NCBI GenBank assembly: GCA_964343195.1
Contig: CAYFIR010000047.1
Span: forward strand, 1 to 43,320
Direction of reading: 5' to 3'
Length of the DNA stretch: 43,320 nucleotides
Source of the DNA: CAYVAP01 sp964343195
GTDB lineage: Bacteria; Bacteroidota; Bacteroidia; J057
Part shown: positions 8,918-18,000 of the stretch, one piece after another
How the letters are laid out: each line of letters opens with the position of its first letter
Numbering within the stretch: position 1 is the first letter of the stretch
Translations under genes and position numbers: made by a program
Notes under the pieces: model-generated
Seen by the model: only the letters and a program-made list of their open reading frames with translations
Told to the model about the DNA's origin: nothing
Database searches by the model: none

Positions 8918-9376
8918 TTAAAAATCCCAGACAAATCGGGAGCCCTCCTCATCTCCACTGCAGTTCTCATCCTGCCGTATCAGGGCGCGTTTTACCTTCC
9001 ACTGACCTGACTCAAAGAATAGCCTCATCCGGGCCTTTACCCGGTCATGGTACACAAACCTGACCGTAGCGCGGGTACGGGTTCCATTCAAATTGAGTCC
9101 TTTGAGGATAATCCCATGATCCACCTGCTGTCCATCATGGATGATGGGGATGGGGTGTCCCATTACCGATATGGCCTCAGATAACGTAATTCTTCTATTG
9201 GGATCAAGACCATTTACAATGGGTTCGCCCCCTTCCCCTTTGCACCAAAAGGATTGCAGGGCGCGGTATTCCAGGGCGGAAGTTATCACTTCCTCCGCTT
9301 CCCTTTGGCCAAACAGGTTCCATGGCAGAATGGTAAAAGCTACCACCCACCCTATCAAGAGTAGAGAATGCTGCAT
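8918..9376 (-). CDS. Small secreted hypothetical protein
   Basis: I do not recognise a family. The frame is open from 9418, but I choose the internal ATG at 9376 because it begins a classic signal peptide (MQHSLLLIGWVVAFTILPW, cleaved near LFGQ). The upstream start would put a charged 14-residue leader before it and overlap the divergent gene. The mature part is about 128 residues, alternates short beta-like segments, and has two cysteines (in FWCKG and DENCSG) that could form a disulphide. It ends with an acidic segment and FVWDF. It is probably a small alpha+beta periplasmic protein. The gene diverges from the CIA30 gene, with about 70 bases between starts. Confidence 0.6.
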   Translation of the reverse strand: MQHSLLLIGWVVAFTILPWNLFGQREAEEVITSALEYRALQSFWCKGEGGEPIVNGLDPNRRITLSEAISVMGHPIPIIHDGQQVDHGIILKGLNLNGTRTRATVRFVYHDRVKARMRLFFESGQWKVKRALIRQDENCSGDEEGSRFVWDF

Positions 9377-9447
9377 GTTTTTTAGAAGTAGAGGAAATAA
9401 TTCAGTCCATGGTTGCATCTGACACCAGAATCTCCATTTTTGAGGAT

Positions 9448-9966
9448 ATGGACAAACTGATTACTTATCAGACTTTCAAGGCAGAAAAGGAAGTCGAAAG
9501 CTGGAATTCGGTAAATGATGTCGTAATGGGAGGGGTCTCCACGGGAAAAATGGTGTGGAAAGGCCAGGCTAGTGCATCCTTTGTGGGAATTGTTTCCTTT
9601 GAGAATAGCGGCGGGTTTGCCTCGGTCAAAACCGAATTGCCCACCGGAACCCTATCGGGTGCTGGCGGTATCTTTCTTCGAGCGAAAGGAGACGGAAAAC
9701 TCTACAGCTTTCGGTTATATCGAACGGATGGCCCACGAAGGTATATCTACGCCCAGGAATTCGCAGCCCGACCAGAGTGGCATACCTTCGAACTGGACTT
9801 TGCAGGCTTTCATCCGGTCCGGAAGGGGCAACCCGATCCGGCGGCTCCTCCCCTGGACCCGGCCAAGCTATCGGCCTGGGGGCTGCTCATTGCCCGTCAG
9901 GAAGGACCGTTTGAGCTACAGGTATCGGAAATGGGGATGATCAGTCCTGAAGCTCCCCATCAATGA
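9448..9966 (+). CDS. CIA30-domain protein
   Basis: A 172-residue protein with the galactose-binding-like beta-sandwich of the CIA30 (NDUFAF1-like) family. The early motif WNSVNDVVMGGVSTG and the later FRLYRTDGPRRYIYAQEF and WHTFELDFAGF are typical. I start at the ATG at 9448, preceded by TGAGGAT, rather than the upstream frame start at 9409, because family members begin at about this point and it clears the divergent gene. In mitochondria CIA30 assists complex I assembly. In bacteria the role is undefined and a sugar- or ligand-binding role is possible. The 3' end overlaps the convergent amidohydrolase-like gene by 26 bases. Confidence 0.82.
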   Translation: MDKLITYQTFKAEKEVESWNSVNDVVMGGVSTGKMVWKGQASASFVGIVSFENSGGFASVKTELPTGTLSGAGGIFLRAKGDGKLYSFRLYRTDGPRRYIYAQEFAARPEWHTFELDFAGFHPVRKGQPDPAAPPLDPAKLSAWGLLIARQEGPFELQVSEMGMISPEAPHQ

Positions 9967-11245
9967 CCATCAGGTGTCCGCCCTGGATGACAGTGGATAT
10001 GTTTCGCAGGCTTTGGAGGTCCTCCACGGGATTGCCTTTCACCAAAATCAGATCAGCTTCCAGCTGTTCGCTTACCTGACCGATGCGGTCATCGATTCGC
10101 AGTACTCGGGCAGCCTCCCAGGTAGCGGTTTTCAGCAATTCCTCAGCCGAACGGCCAGCCTCCTGCTGCAGTTCCATCTCCTTTAGGAAGCTATCTCCAA
10201 AACGCACCCCTTCTCCACGAGGCAGGGAACCAATACCAACTGATATGCCAGCCTCGTCCATAGCAGCGACGTTTTCCCGCAGACGAGGCAGGTCACCTCG
10301 AGACCGGGAGGCCATCAAGGGATAGTAGGTAACCGAATTTTGGGCCATCATACTCAGGGTGGCAGTATCCAGCGGAGCAGCCGGCCCATAGGCCAGGATA
10401 CGCACTCCCGCTTCCATGGCCATGACCATGTCTTCTTCGTTCCCACAACGAGCCACCAGGTACCTGCCTTTGCTTTCGGCGACTTCCGCCAGTGCATGGA
10501 GGACATCCGGATTCAGTTTGGGCACAGAGCCATGCTGGTCGTCCAGGACGACCTTGATGGCATCTACCCCATAGCTCATCAAATCAGCCGCCTCCAGTTG
10601 GGCTGCTGCCGGGTCTGATTCGGTCACTACTCCCCTTTCCTCCAGGGCCTCATTTCCCTTGTACAAGGGATTCAGCGGAAATCCATCCGGAGCAGTAAAA
10701 TCAGGACCCGTGCAGACGATTCGCGGCCCCGCCATGTCCCATTTGCTCTGTTGGTCCTTGAGCAGAAGGATGTTTTGCGGCAGGTCTCCAGCGGAGAAAA
10801 TCGTGGTGATGCCCCTGCGGATCAGGTTGCGGCGCACGTCAGGACGCTGCTTGATGAAGCTCAAAAAGCCGCTCAGGTCGCCCTTGCTCAGATTTTCTTC
10901 AGTGGGGGAGTAAAACCTCACGTAGCCATCGATCAGGCCGGGCATCAGAGTTTGGCCTGAGCCATCGATGACCTGTGCCTCCGCTGGCCAATCGCAATCT
11001 TCCCCTACACAGGTGATGGTCTCCCCTTCGATGACGACAGAGGGAGTACCCAGCAACATGGTATCACCCGTAAAAACACGAGCCCCCTGGATCACGAGTA
11101 CCTGATCGGGTAAGGAAGGTGGCTTGTATAGCCCTCTGGTAAAGGTGAAGAAAATGGTAAACCCACTGATGAGGGTGATGCCAATGATCCCAATTAGAAT
11201 GGGGCGGAGGAATTTATTTTTGGAGCCAGGTTCGGGGATAGCCAT
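9941..11245 (-). CDS. Amidohydrolase-fold protein lacking its metal ligands (probable pseudoenzyme)
   Basis: A 434-residue protein with an N-terminal membrane anchor (hydrophobic about 16-35) and the imidazolonepropionase/prolidase-like amidohydrolase fold: beta-sandwich start around 49-100, MPGLID at 101-106, and the C-terminal sandwich strand ADLILVKGNPVEDL at 397-410. The expected HxH after GLID is Y108-V-R110. The later histidines appear as R266 (VARCGNE) and Y286 (LAYG), and the GTD aspartate region reads GIGS (G339). Only K231 (DAIKVV), the usual carboxylated lysine, is kept. Without HxH, two His and Asp, ordinary binuclear hydrolysis is unlikely. The frame is intact over its full length, so it appears maintained and may be a binding or scaffold protein. 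The protein sits at the inner membrane facing the periplasm, by inference from the anchor. Confidence 0.82.
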   Translation of the reverse strand: MAIPEPGSKNKFLRPILIGIIGITLISGFTIFFTFTRGLYKPPSLPDQVLVIQGARVFTGDTMLLGTPSVVIEGETITCVGEDCDWPAEAQVIDGSGQTLMPGLIDGYVRFYSPTEENLSKGDLSGFLSFIKQRPDVRRNLIRRGITTIFSAGDLPQNILLLKDQQSKWDMAGPRIVCTGPDFTAPDGFPLNPLYKGNEALEERGVVTESDPAAAQLEAADLMSYGVDAIKVVLDDQHGSVPKLNPDVLHALAEVAESKGRYLVARCGNEEDMVMAMEAGVRILAYGPAAPLDTATLSMMAQNSVTYYPLMASRSRGDLPRLRENVAAMDEAGISVGIGSLPRGEGVRFGDSFLKEMELQQEAGRSAEELLKTATWEAARVLRIDDRIGQVSEQLEADLILVKGNPVEDLQSLRNISTVIQGGHLMVIDGELQD

Positions 11246-11299
11246 GAACGGTTAATTTTTCCCTGCAAAGCTAATGAAAATCTGGCTTTGCCCACTGGC

Positions 11300-11606
11300 C
11301 TAAAAATGGAGCAGGCTTCTACGAAAAGGGCCCGCATTGGTATGGGCTACGATCACATAAACCCCTGGAGCAAGACCTGTGAGAGATACCGTAGGCAGGT
11401 GTCGGGAAAGCAGACAAAATCTTCGAAAAAACCTCCAACGTAAAGATTATCGGCACTATCCAGGGCCATTCCTGCCTGCCTAACCCAAGATTGAGCCCAT
11501 ACTCAATCATCCGCTCAAAGCGCGGCACCTGCCCCCACCCAAGCAGCGGCGCAAAGCAAACCCCCATGATCAGGGCATGAATCCATAGTTGTGCTGTGTT
11601 TTTCAC
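11300..11606 (-). pseudogene. Remnant of a secreted SBBP-repeat/T9SS protein
   Basis: Three pieces of one protein type occur in order but in different frames. A GTG at 11606 starts a signal peptide (KNTAQLWIHALIMG, then LLGWGQ). Then, shifted, comes GMALDSADNLYVGGFF (about 11440-11485), the signature of an SBBP beta-propeller repeat. Finally, in another frame, VSLTGLAPGVYVIVAHTNAG ends at TAG 11300-11302, which is the last strand pair of a T9SS type A sorting domain. A normal protein of this type has hundreds of residues, so most of the middle is deleted and at least two frameshifts are present. No function is expected. Confidence 0.7.
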
Positions 11607-11684
11607 AAAAAACAAATTACAAAATTCATTCAGCAAGCTAGCAAATACACACACCAGGGTGTAGGACAGTTTTCACATTGACCA

Positions 11685-11803
11685 TTTTCACCCCCTAGTT
11701 CCCCCTCAAGGGGGATTTCGCGTGGCGTTTGGATCTTCTTGCCCCGTCCGTTTGCCCCTTGTCGAAGATTCCGGTTCATCGGAAAGGGAGTTGGGGGTGA
11801 AAA
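11685..11803. repeat. Palindromic intergenic element
   Basis: The ends are an 11-bp perfect inverted repeat, TTTTCACCCCC at 11685-11695 and GGGGGTGAAAA at 11793-11803. Homology continues inward imperfectly (TAGTTCCCCCT against AGGGAGTT). It contains copy 3 of the dispersed TGTCGAAGAT element at 11759-11790. It resembles non-autonomous intergenic elements; no transposase is present. Confidence 0.55.
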
Positions 11804-12108
11804 ACGCTTGCTCCGGAGGAATTTAGACCTACACCCCCACACCTTTTGACACATAAACGCATGCACACATCAAAAGACATGCTTGAAAACTACCCAAAAA
11901 CCCAATTTTGGCACCGCCAACCTGCTTATATTCAGCCTGAATCACCCTAAATGGTCGGGCGGAATTATATAGGTATGAAGTATATGAGGATATGGAGGCA
12001 AATCGCTGCCTAAGGGCCTTCAGACCCTTCGACTTCGCTCAGGGCAGAACCTCCATTTACTCCATACCTCTTCTTTAAAGTTAAGCGCCTGCTTATAACA
12101 TTTTCATT
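11804..12108. other. Intergenic region between palindromic repeat and ankyrin gene
   Basis: No gene is supported. Besides the second palindromic element at 11971-12069, this is plain low-complexity intergenic sequence. The ankyrin gene promoter must lie in the last 60 bases (TTATAACATTTTC, 12094-12106, is a weak -7-like match). Confidence 0.45.
11971..12069. repeat. Second palindromic intergenic element
   Basis: The left arm at 11971-11998 (AGGTATGAAGTATATG, then ATATGGAGG) is complementary with gaps to the right arm at 12050-12069 (CCTCCATTTACTCCATACCT). The loop carries CCCTTCGACTTCGCTCAGGG (12027-12046), related to 2044-2063. Such stem-loops are typical of mobile or retained intergenic repeats. 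Confidence 0.5.
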
Positions 12109-12765
12109 GTGAACAATACCTACTGCGCCCCCGAAGTAGAAATGGTTCGGGCACTACATGGCGACCTGCTCGATCAGCAATTTCTGCATGACTCCCTCAG
12201 CTCGTGGCTACTGGAACTCGCCATCAGGTTGTACCAGCAACACCAAAAGAAGGATAGCCGAGTTGCTACTCAGATATCCAACTGGTTTCCCCCTCTTTTG
12301 GGCAAATCCTCGGATGAGGTACTGGGTTATCCTTTTTCCCTGGAAGATGCCCGGCTGACGATTGCCAGAGAAATGGGTTGGAAACAATGGGAGGAAGTGG
12401 CGGAACAGGGCGATGCTCCGTTTTCGACGGAATTTGAATCCGCAGTGGATGCACTTATCAACGGAGATGACATACAGCTCAAGCAGCTTCTTGGGGCTCA
12501 CCCCCAACTGACTACCCAACGGTCTCAACTCGGGCACGGCGCGACGCTGCTACATTATGCGGGTTCCAATGGGGTAGAAACCTGGCGTCAGGTGGTGCCA
12601 TATAACCTCCCTGACCTGGTGGAACTCATCCTACAGCATGGGGCAGACAAGCGAGCTACCGCCAGCTTTTATGGCGGGCAATTTACCCCCCTTGCACTTG
12701 CAGAAACCAGTGCCCATCCGGAAGATGCCGGCATAAGGGAGGAATTGTTAAATGCCCTAAAATGA
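12109..12765 (+). CDS. Ankyrin-repeat protein
   Basis: A 218-residue cytoplasmic protein beginning at GTG. Residues about 1-100 are a helical region of unknown type. From about 105 (FESAVDALINGDDIQLKQLL) two or three ankyrin-like units follow: GATLLHYAGSNGVETW, then DLVELILQHGADKRATASFYGG and FTPLALAETSAHPEDAGIREELL. The TPLALA and LLHYA words are the ankyrin helix motifs. Such proteins usually bind other proteins, and no partner can be named. It is followed at once by a bidirectional terminator facing the tRNA-Gly genes. Confidence 0.75.
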   Translation: MNNTYCAPEVEMVRALHGDLLDQQFLHDSLSSWLLELAIRLYQQHQKKDSRVATQISNWFPPLLGKSSDEVLGYPFSLEDARLTIAREMGWKQWEEVAEQGDAPFSTEFESAVDALINGDDIQLKQLLGAHPQLTTQRSQLGHGATLLHYAGSNGVETWRQVVPYNLPDLVELILQHGADKRATASFYGGQFTPLALAETSAHPEDAGIREELLNALK

Positions 12766-12766
12766 A

Positions 12767-12794
12767 AAAGTCCGATGCGTGAACATCGGACTTT
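12767..12794 (-). terminator. Bidirectional terminator between ankyrin gene and tRNA-Gly
   Basis: A perfect 11-bp stem (AAAGTCCGATG 12767-12777 with its complement at 12784-12794) and a six-base loop. Read on the minus strand it is followed by TT and CATTTT, three bases downstream of the tRNA 3' CCA. It can also stop transcripts of the ankyrin gene. Confidence 0.75.
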
Positions 12795-12796
12795 CG

Positions 12797-12872
12797 TGGA
12801 GCAAGAGACGGGAATCGAACCCGCGACCCCAACCTTGGCAAGGTTGTGCTCTACCAGCTGAGCTACTCTTGC
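12797..12872 (-). tRNA. tRNA-Gly (anticodon GCC), with encoded CCA
   Basis: The cloverleaf folds fully: acceptor GCAAGAG/CTCTTGC, anticodon stem CAACC/GGTTG around loop TTGCCAA, and T-arm GCGGG TTCGAAT CCCGT (G-U allowed). The anticodon is GCC. T73 is followed by an encoded CCA. The 72-nt body is identical to the copy at 12957-13029. Confidence 0.95.
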
Positions 12873-12956
12873 GGAGTAATCTTTCAGTTGACTTCATACT
12901 TCTATCCTGTAGATGCTGAAGCCTGATTATTCACCTAACAAGCGAAAAAACGTTTG

Positions 12957-13029
12957 AGCAAGAGACGGGAATCGAACCCGCGACCCCAACCTTGGCAAGG
13001 TTGTGCTCTACCAGCTGAGCTACTCTTGC
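12957..13029 (-). tRNA. tRNA-Gly (anticodon GCC), second copy, no encoded CCA
   Basis: The 73-nt tRNA is identical in all stems and loops to the copy 84 bases downstream. Here T73 is followed by CAAAC instead of CCA, so the tail must be added by tRNA nucleotidyltransferase. The two genes form a short minus-strand transcription unit. Confidence 0.95.
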
Positions 13030-13043
13030 TTGTTTTGTGGGCA

Positions 13044-13074
13044 CAAAGAAAGTGCTTCCGATCAAATCTTCCAA
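13044..13074 (-). promoter_or_regulatory. Candidate promoter of the tRNA-Gly unit
   Basis: Reading the minus strand, TTG (13072-13074), a 20-base spacer and TTTCTTTG (13044-13051) match the Bacteroidota TTTG / TAnnTTTG promoter pattern in seven of eight -7 positions. The box lies 14 bases before the 5' end of the tRNA. Confidence 0.45.
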
Positions 13075-13227
13075 AAAAAATTCAACTCTTCCGACCAAAT
13101 AATTCCCAACTGGAGATTTGCAGCGCATATGGGGAAAAAGTCTATGAATCCAATGCCCATTGTTGGTGCATTCATGAAACTTTTTCTTTACCTTAATTTA
13201 TTATGCTTGCATAACAATAGTTGAATT

Positions 13228-14838
13228 ATGTTTGATTACATCATCGTAGGAGCAGGTGCGGCAGGCTGTGCCCTGGCCAACCGCTTAAGCGAAAACCCGG
13301 ATAAGGAGGTACTGCTGGTCGAGGCCGGCAAAGCTGATAAAAAGCGGGAAATACATATACCAGCGGCGTTTACCCGCTTGTTCAAAACCGAATATGACTG
13401 GAATTATCAGTCTATTCCACAGCCATATGCAGGGGACCGTGAGATGTACCTGCCACGTGGCAAAGTCCTGGGGGGCTCCACCAGCATGAATGCGATGATC
13501 TATATCAGGGGACACCGGGTAGATTTTGACCAGTGGGCAGCATTAGGCAATAGTGGATGGGATTATGATTCGGTTCTGCCCTATTTTTTGAGGTCGGAAG
13601 GTAACAGTAGCGCCAATGGAGCATATCACAGCCAGGAAGGCGAGGTTCATGTCTCTGATCTGAGCGAACCATTCCCCGTATCGGAGGCATTCGTGAGAGC
13701 TGGAGCAGAACTCGGATATCCTACAAATCCAGACTTCAATGGCAACAGTCAGGAAGGGTTTGGCCTTTACCAGGTTACCCAGAAGCATGGGAGGCGATTT
13801 AGTGCCGCCCGGGCTTTTCTGGAGGATGCAGAGAAGCGCCCAAACCTCACCATACTCAAGCAGGCCCAGGTGTTGCGGGTCCTGATTGAAAACAGCCGGG
13901 CGGTCGGAGTAGAAGTAAAAATACCGACCCATATTCAGGAGTACCGGGCATCTGAGGTGATCCTTTCTGCGGGTGCGTACAACAGTCCTCAACTGTTGAT
14001 GCTCTCCGGTGTGGGGGATCCGGATCATCTCCAGGAAATGGGAATTGGGGTCAAACATGCCCTGGCTGGTGTGGGGCAAAACCTACAGGACCACCTGATT
14101 GTCCCAATGGTCTTCCAAAACCGGGATCACCATACCCTGGAAGAAGCCGAAAGCCTGAAGAGTTTCACCCATTATCTTTTTTGGGGAGAAGGCCCCTTAA
14201 GCAGCAATATTGCAGAAGCAGGAGGCTTCATCAAAACCAGTGACGACCTCCCTGCACCAGACATTCAATACCACTTTGCTCCGGGGTTCTTCCTCAATCA
14301 TGGGTTGAACCGCCCGGAACAGGGACACGGCTTTTCACTGGGTCCTACCCTTTTGCAGCCAGAATCAATCGGACAAGTCCGCCTTCAGTCCAAGAACCCC
14401 TACCATGCCCCTGCCATCGACCACAACTACCTGAGCGAGGAAAAGGACGTTGAAACGCTCATCAACGGTATGAGAATTGGGTATGAACTGCTCAAGACCA
14501 GGGCACTGGGTCGCTATTTTAAGGATTACCATTTGCCCAATCGCAAACTGGTACAACCCGGCGAACTGGAAAGACATATTCGTCACCATTCCCAGACCCT
14601 GTATCACCCGGTGGGCACCTGTAAAATGGGCCAGGACGATATGGCCGTTGTTGATGAGCAACTTCGTGTCCGGGGAATAGAAGGGCTAAGAGTAGCAGAT
14701 GCCTCCATCATGCCCAGGGTCATCAGAGGTAATACCCAGGCAGCAAGCATCATGATCGGCGAGAAAGCTGCTGACATGATACTACATCCTAAAACAAAAA
14801 GGCCTTCCCCTCAAAAAGGAAGGCTACAAGCAAGTTGA
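13228..14838 (+). CDS. GMC-family oxidoreductase (choline/alcohol dehydrogenase type)
   Basis: A 536-residue FAD-dependent GMC oxidoreductase, similar to choline dehydrogenase (BetA) and other alcohol dehydrogenases. The N-terminal FAD motif GAGAAG is at 8-13, and the first GMC signature PRGKVLGGSTSMNAMIYIRG is around residues 75-94. The catalytic histidine is H460 in YHPVGTCKMG and its partner N502 in IRGNTQAAS. The pair is intact, so the protein should be active. It oxidises a primary alcohol to an aldehyde. Choline is possible but not proven, since no betaine aldehyde dehydrogenase is adjacent. The BCCT transporter is about 9 kb away, in the opposite orientation. Confidence 0.88.
   Translation: MFDYIIVGAGAAGCALANRLSENPDKEVLLVEAGKADKKREIHIPAAFTRLFKTEYDWNYQSIPQPYAGDREMYLPRGKVLGGSTSMNAMIYIRGHRVDFDQWAALGNSGWDYDSVLPYFLRSEGNSSANGAYHSQEGEVHVSDLSEPFPVSEAFVRAGAELGYPTNPDFNGNSQEGFGLYQVTQKHGRRFSAARAFLEDAEKRPNLTILKQAQVLRVLIENSRAVGVEVKIPTHIQEYRASEVILSAGAYNSPQLLMLSGVGDPDHLQEMGIGVKHALAGVGQNLQDHLIVPMVFQNRDHHTLEEAESLKSFTHYLFWGEGPLSSNIAEAGGFIKTSDDLPAPDIQYHFAPGFFLNHGLNRPEQGHGFSLGPTLLQPESIGQVRLQSKNPYHAPAIDHNYLSEEKDVETLINGMRIGYELLKTRALGRYFKDYHLPNRKLVQPGELERHIRHHSQTLYHPVGTCKMGQDDMAVVDEQLRVRGIEGLRVADASIMPRVIRGNTQAASIMIGEKAADMILHPKTKRPSPQKGRLQAS
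14803..14825 (+). terminator. Hairpin inside the end of the GMC gene
   Basis: GCCTTCC/GGAAGGC with an A-rich loop lies within the last codons before the stop at 14838. The C-terminal tail of about 15 residues is therefore dictated by the hairpin and is not conserved-looking. It may act as an overlapping terminator. Confidence 0.4.
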
Positions 14839-14964
14839 ATACAGGACGGTAAAGTGTCTACTGCGAGCAGGAGCAAACATACATAAGTAAATTTGCGTAT
14901 CAAACTGCCGCGTTGAATCAAACGCGAAAGGTTATCCACATGGTAATTTTTCACCGAACAAAAC

Positions 14965-14996
14965 GTGCGCAGACCGGAAACTTCCGATCTGCGCAC
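14965..14996 (-). terminator. Terminator of the giant T9SS protein gene
   Basis: A long stem (GTGCGCAGA pairing with TCTGCGCAC, then C-G-G-A-A with a single mismatch) and a short loop. On the minus strand it is followed by GTTTTGTT. It lies 26 bases past the stop codon of the convergent gene. Confidence 0.65.
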
Positions 14997-15022
14997 GCAT
15001 TATCTTGCAGGGCAGGACTTCC

Positions 15023-18000
15023 CTACTGCTTTTGAAGTTTGCCACGGACGCTTTGTCCATTGGCCTTCAGCTCATAGAGATAGAAACCTGCGCTCAAATC
15101 TTCTACGCTTACTTCCCATACATTTACACCTGCCTGACCAGCACGTGACTGCTGGCTAACCAGTTGCCCCTGTGGGGTATACAGGTTGAGGGTCGCGTTG
15201 AGATCGGCAGGAAGCTCAAACTGGAAGGTAACCATACCTGTAGTGGGGTTGGGGAATACACGCTGTAGGCCCAGTTGATCTCCAAGTCCCATCAAAACGG
15301 CTACGGTACCCAGGTTGTACATGGTGCCATCGAGATCCACCTGCTGAAGCTGGTAGTAGTTGAGGCCAGTAGCGGGCTTCTCATCCAACAGCTGGTATGC
15401 GCTGGACTTCTGAGAAAATCCTTTGGCATCCATGCGGGCAATCTCTTCGAAGTCCGCTCCGTCCATGCTGCGAGACACGATGAAGAAATCACTGTTGTAC
15501 TCGTTTGCGGTGCTCCAGTCAAGCTGTACAGCTTCTCCCTGACGTTCCCCAGTGAAGGCGATCAGCTCAACAGGAAACGTGGTTCCTACGTTTTGACCGA
15601 TACCAAACTCTGAGAAAGAAGCCAGGCCACTTTCTACTGCTGTTGCCGTTTGGGGGGTCTGTGCTGAGAACACAAATGTTCCCTGCAGTTCGAATGGATC
15701 TCCAGGAAGATCAGCCTTCATTACGCGATAGTCTCCACCTGGGCTGGTATTGGTAGAACCACGCAGGCCCAGGTCGATGGTATAGGTGCCTGCAGTTACG
15801 GGACCACTAGGTGTCACGCCCCACTTACCTCCATCCAATAGATCAGCATAGAAATCGCCGGATCCACCGTCCAGGTTATTGTTGTAGGTAGGAGACCCGA
15901 TATTATCAGTAAAGCTAACGGTCAACACATCGATTGGGCCATTCAGATCAAAGGAACCATCTGCTTCCAAGTTCAACAACTGAAGATCAAGGCTGCTACC
16001 AAGTGGGAATTCATATCCGATACCAGCTGCTACTCCACGTGAGAAGGTTCCTCCGAAGAAATAGCTATCCTCAAAATCACCTGAAGTCCCAGACAGCAGA
16101 CTAGCTGTGGCGGTCGGCACCAGGTACAGGTCATTGCTATTGGCATTAACTTTCCCCTCTTCCATTGTCAGGGTAGTAGCCACCTGCACATCGGTCTGAA
16201 GGATAAATCCAGCGCTGTTATCAAAGGCAAGATTGGCAAAAGTTTCGGTTGAGTTATCAGAGATGGTCTGAGCAGAAGTACCATTCATCAATACAATGCT
16301 GAAAAGTCCTTCGTCAAATCCGTCTGCTCCACCTGTGCTATTATCTGTCCAGTTGCCGCGAAGCTGGAGGCCACCACCAGTCAGCCCACCATTCATGTCG
16401 AGTGTTGCTCCATCAGCAATAGACAGGTTTCCATATACAAACAATGCATCGAGCGTTGCTTCAATAACCAGGGCATCATCTGTACTCTGGATGTCGATGT
16501 TGTTACAACGAGCTACGTAGTCAAAGTTTTCTGCGAAAGCTGCAGTGTGGTCGATCACACAGTCAGTGGAGGCGCTTGTTGGGATAATCACATCAACAGT
16601 CTGGCCAGGTACCCGAAGGATATCCCAGTTCTGGCAGTTGAACCAGTTATCATCGACCGCTCCAGTCCAGGTCGCTGTAGTTGCAACCCCGGTGTTTAAG
16701 GTGATAGCTGTTAAGGTAAAGTTGCTGTTGAAATCCACACAACCCGTGGCAGAGGCCCAGTTGCTATTGTCACGGAAGCGATCAAACCAGTCGCTAGGTG
16801 AAGTTGCACTCACAGGCCCATCGTAGTAGAAATAATCGGTGCCTACACCTGGCTCCACGTGCGCACACTCCACCGCCGGGTGCAGGTTGGACTGTTGAGT
16901 AGATCCATCAGCGGCCCAGGTTGCCTGGGTATTAAACCCGAAGAAGAATTTGCCAATGTAGTCTGCATTATGAGTTCCCGCTGGATCGTTCCAGGTTCCT
17001 CCCTGCATAACAAAAAACTGGTCTCCGCCACTATTGAGGTTTACATTGGTCAGACCTCCACTCACACTTCCGATAGACCAGTCTGGATTCGCAGTAGAAG
17101 TTTCGGTCAGATTTTGTCCGAAAATGATGGAGAATATGGTGCCTGCAGGAATGGTCGCCCCACTACGGGTAAAGCGCAAAATTCCTTCGGTATCACCAAA
17201 CTCATTGGCGTTAACCCTTTCCCACCCGTTGTCAGTGATGTCAAACGTAGTACCAACTTCGATATCTTCAAACGCAACAAAGTACACCACGTCCTCCCCA
17301 CTATTGCCTGAACAAGCACCATTGTTGGCATTCACCGCAACGATGGCCAGGTCACCCTGCTGGAAATTCACTACATCGGATGGAACAACTGATACTTCAA
17401 CTCCGGTGCTCCAGGTACCCCCTACCCGTACAAATACTTTGAGGTAGTAGGTCACCCCATTAGTGAGACCTGCAACTGCTGTCTGATTGGCCGTACCCTG
17501 GTAAATGACATACTCACTGCCCCCAAGATCATCCCCTAAACCAAATGCATTACTCCCGGAATAGCTCATCAGGGTAGGTGTGTTGGTGACACTACTACCA
17601 GCTTTGCCAACCACCAGAACGTCATCAAAACAGGAAGCATCCAGTGAGCTCCAGTTTAGGATGGCTCCTTCATTTTCTGGAGTGGCGAGCAGGTTTTGCA
17701 CCTCCAGGATAGCGGGAATTGCAGATGCAGTAGGACCATTAGCACCGCTTCCAGAGAACTGGGTTCCAAGGTATGTATACAACTCAAAAGTATAGTCCAG
17801 ACCTGCTGTCAGGCCAGAGATTGTAATGGTGGTGGCAGTTCCGCGATAAACGACACGGCTATCAGTTCCCCCGTCATAAACTGTGGCAGCAGAGAAATCG
17901 GTGTCAAAGGTCTGGGTACCCGGAGTGGCAATGTTTCCATTTACCACGGCTGGTTCATTGGTGCTTTGGCGAGCTACTAACAGGTATCCATCAAAGTTTC

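Noticed and set aside
11630..11866. 78-codon minus-strand frame across the palindromic element
   Set aside because: The frame reads through the inverted repeat (CACCCCC ... GGGGGTG), and its residues merely translate the repeat.
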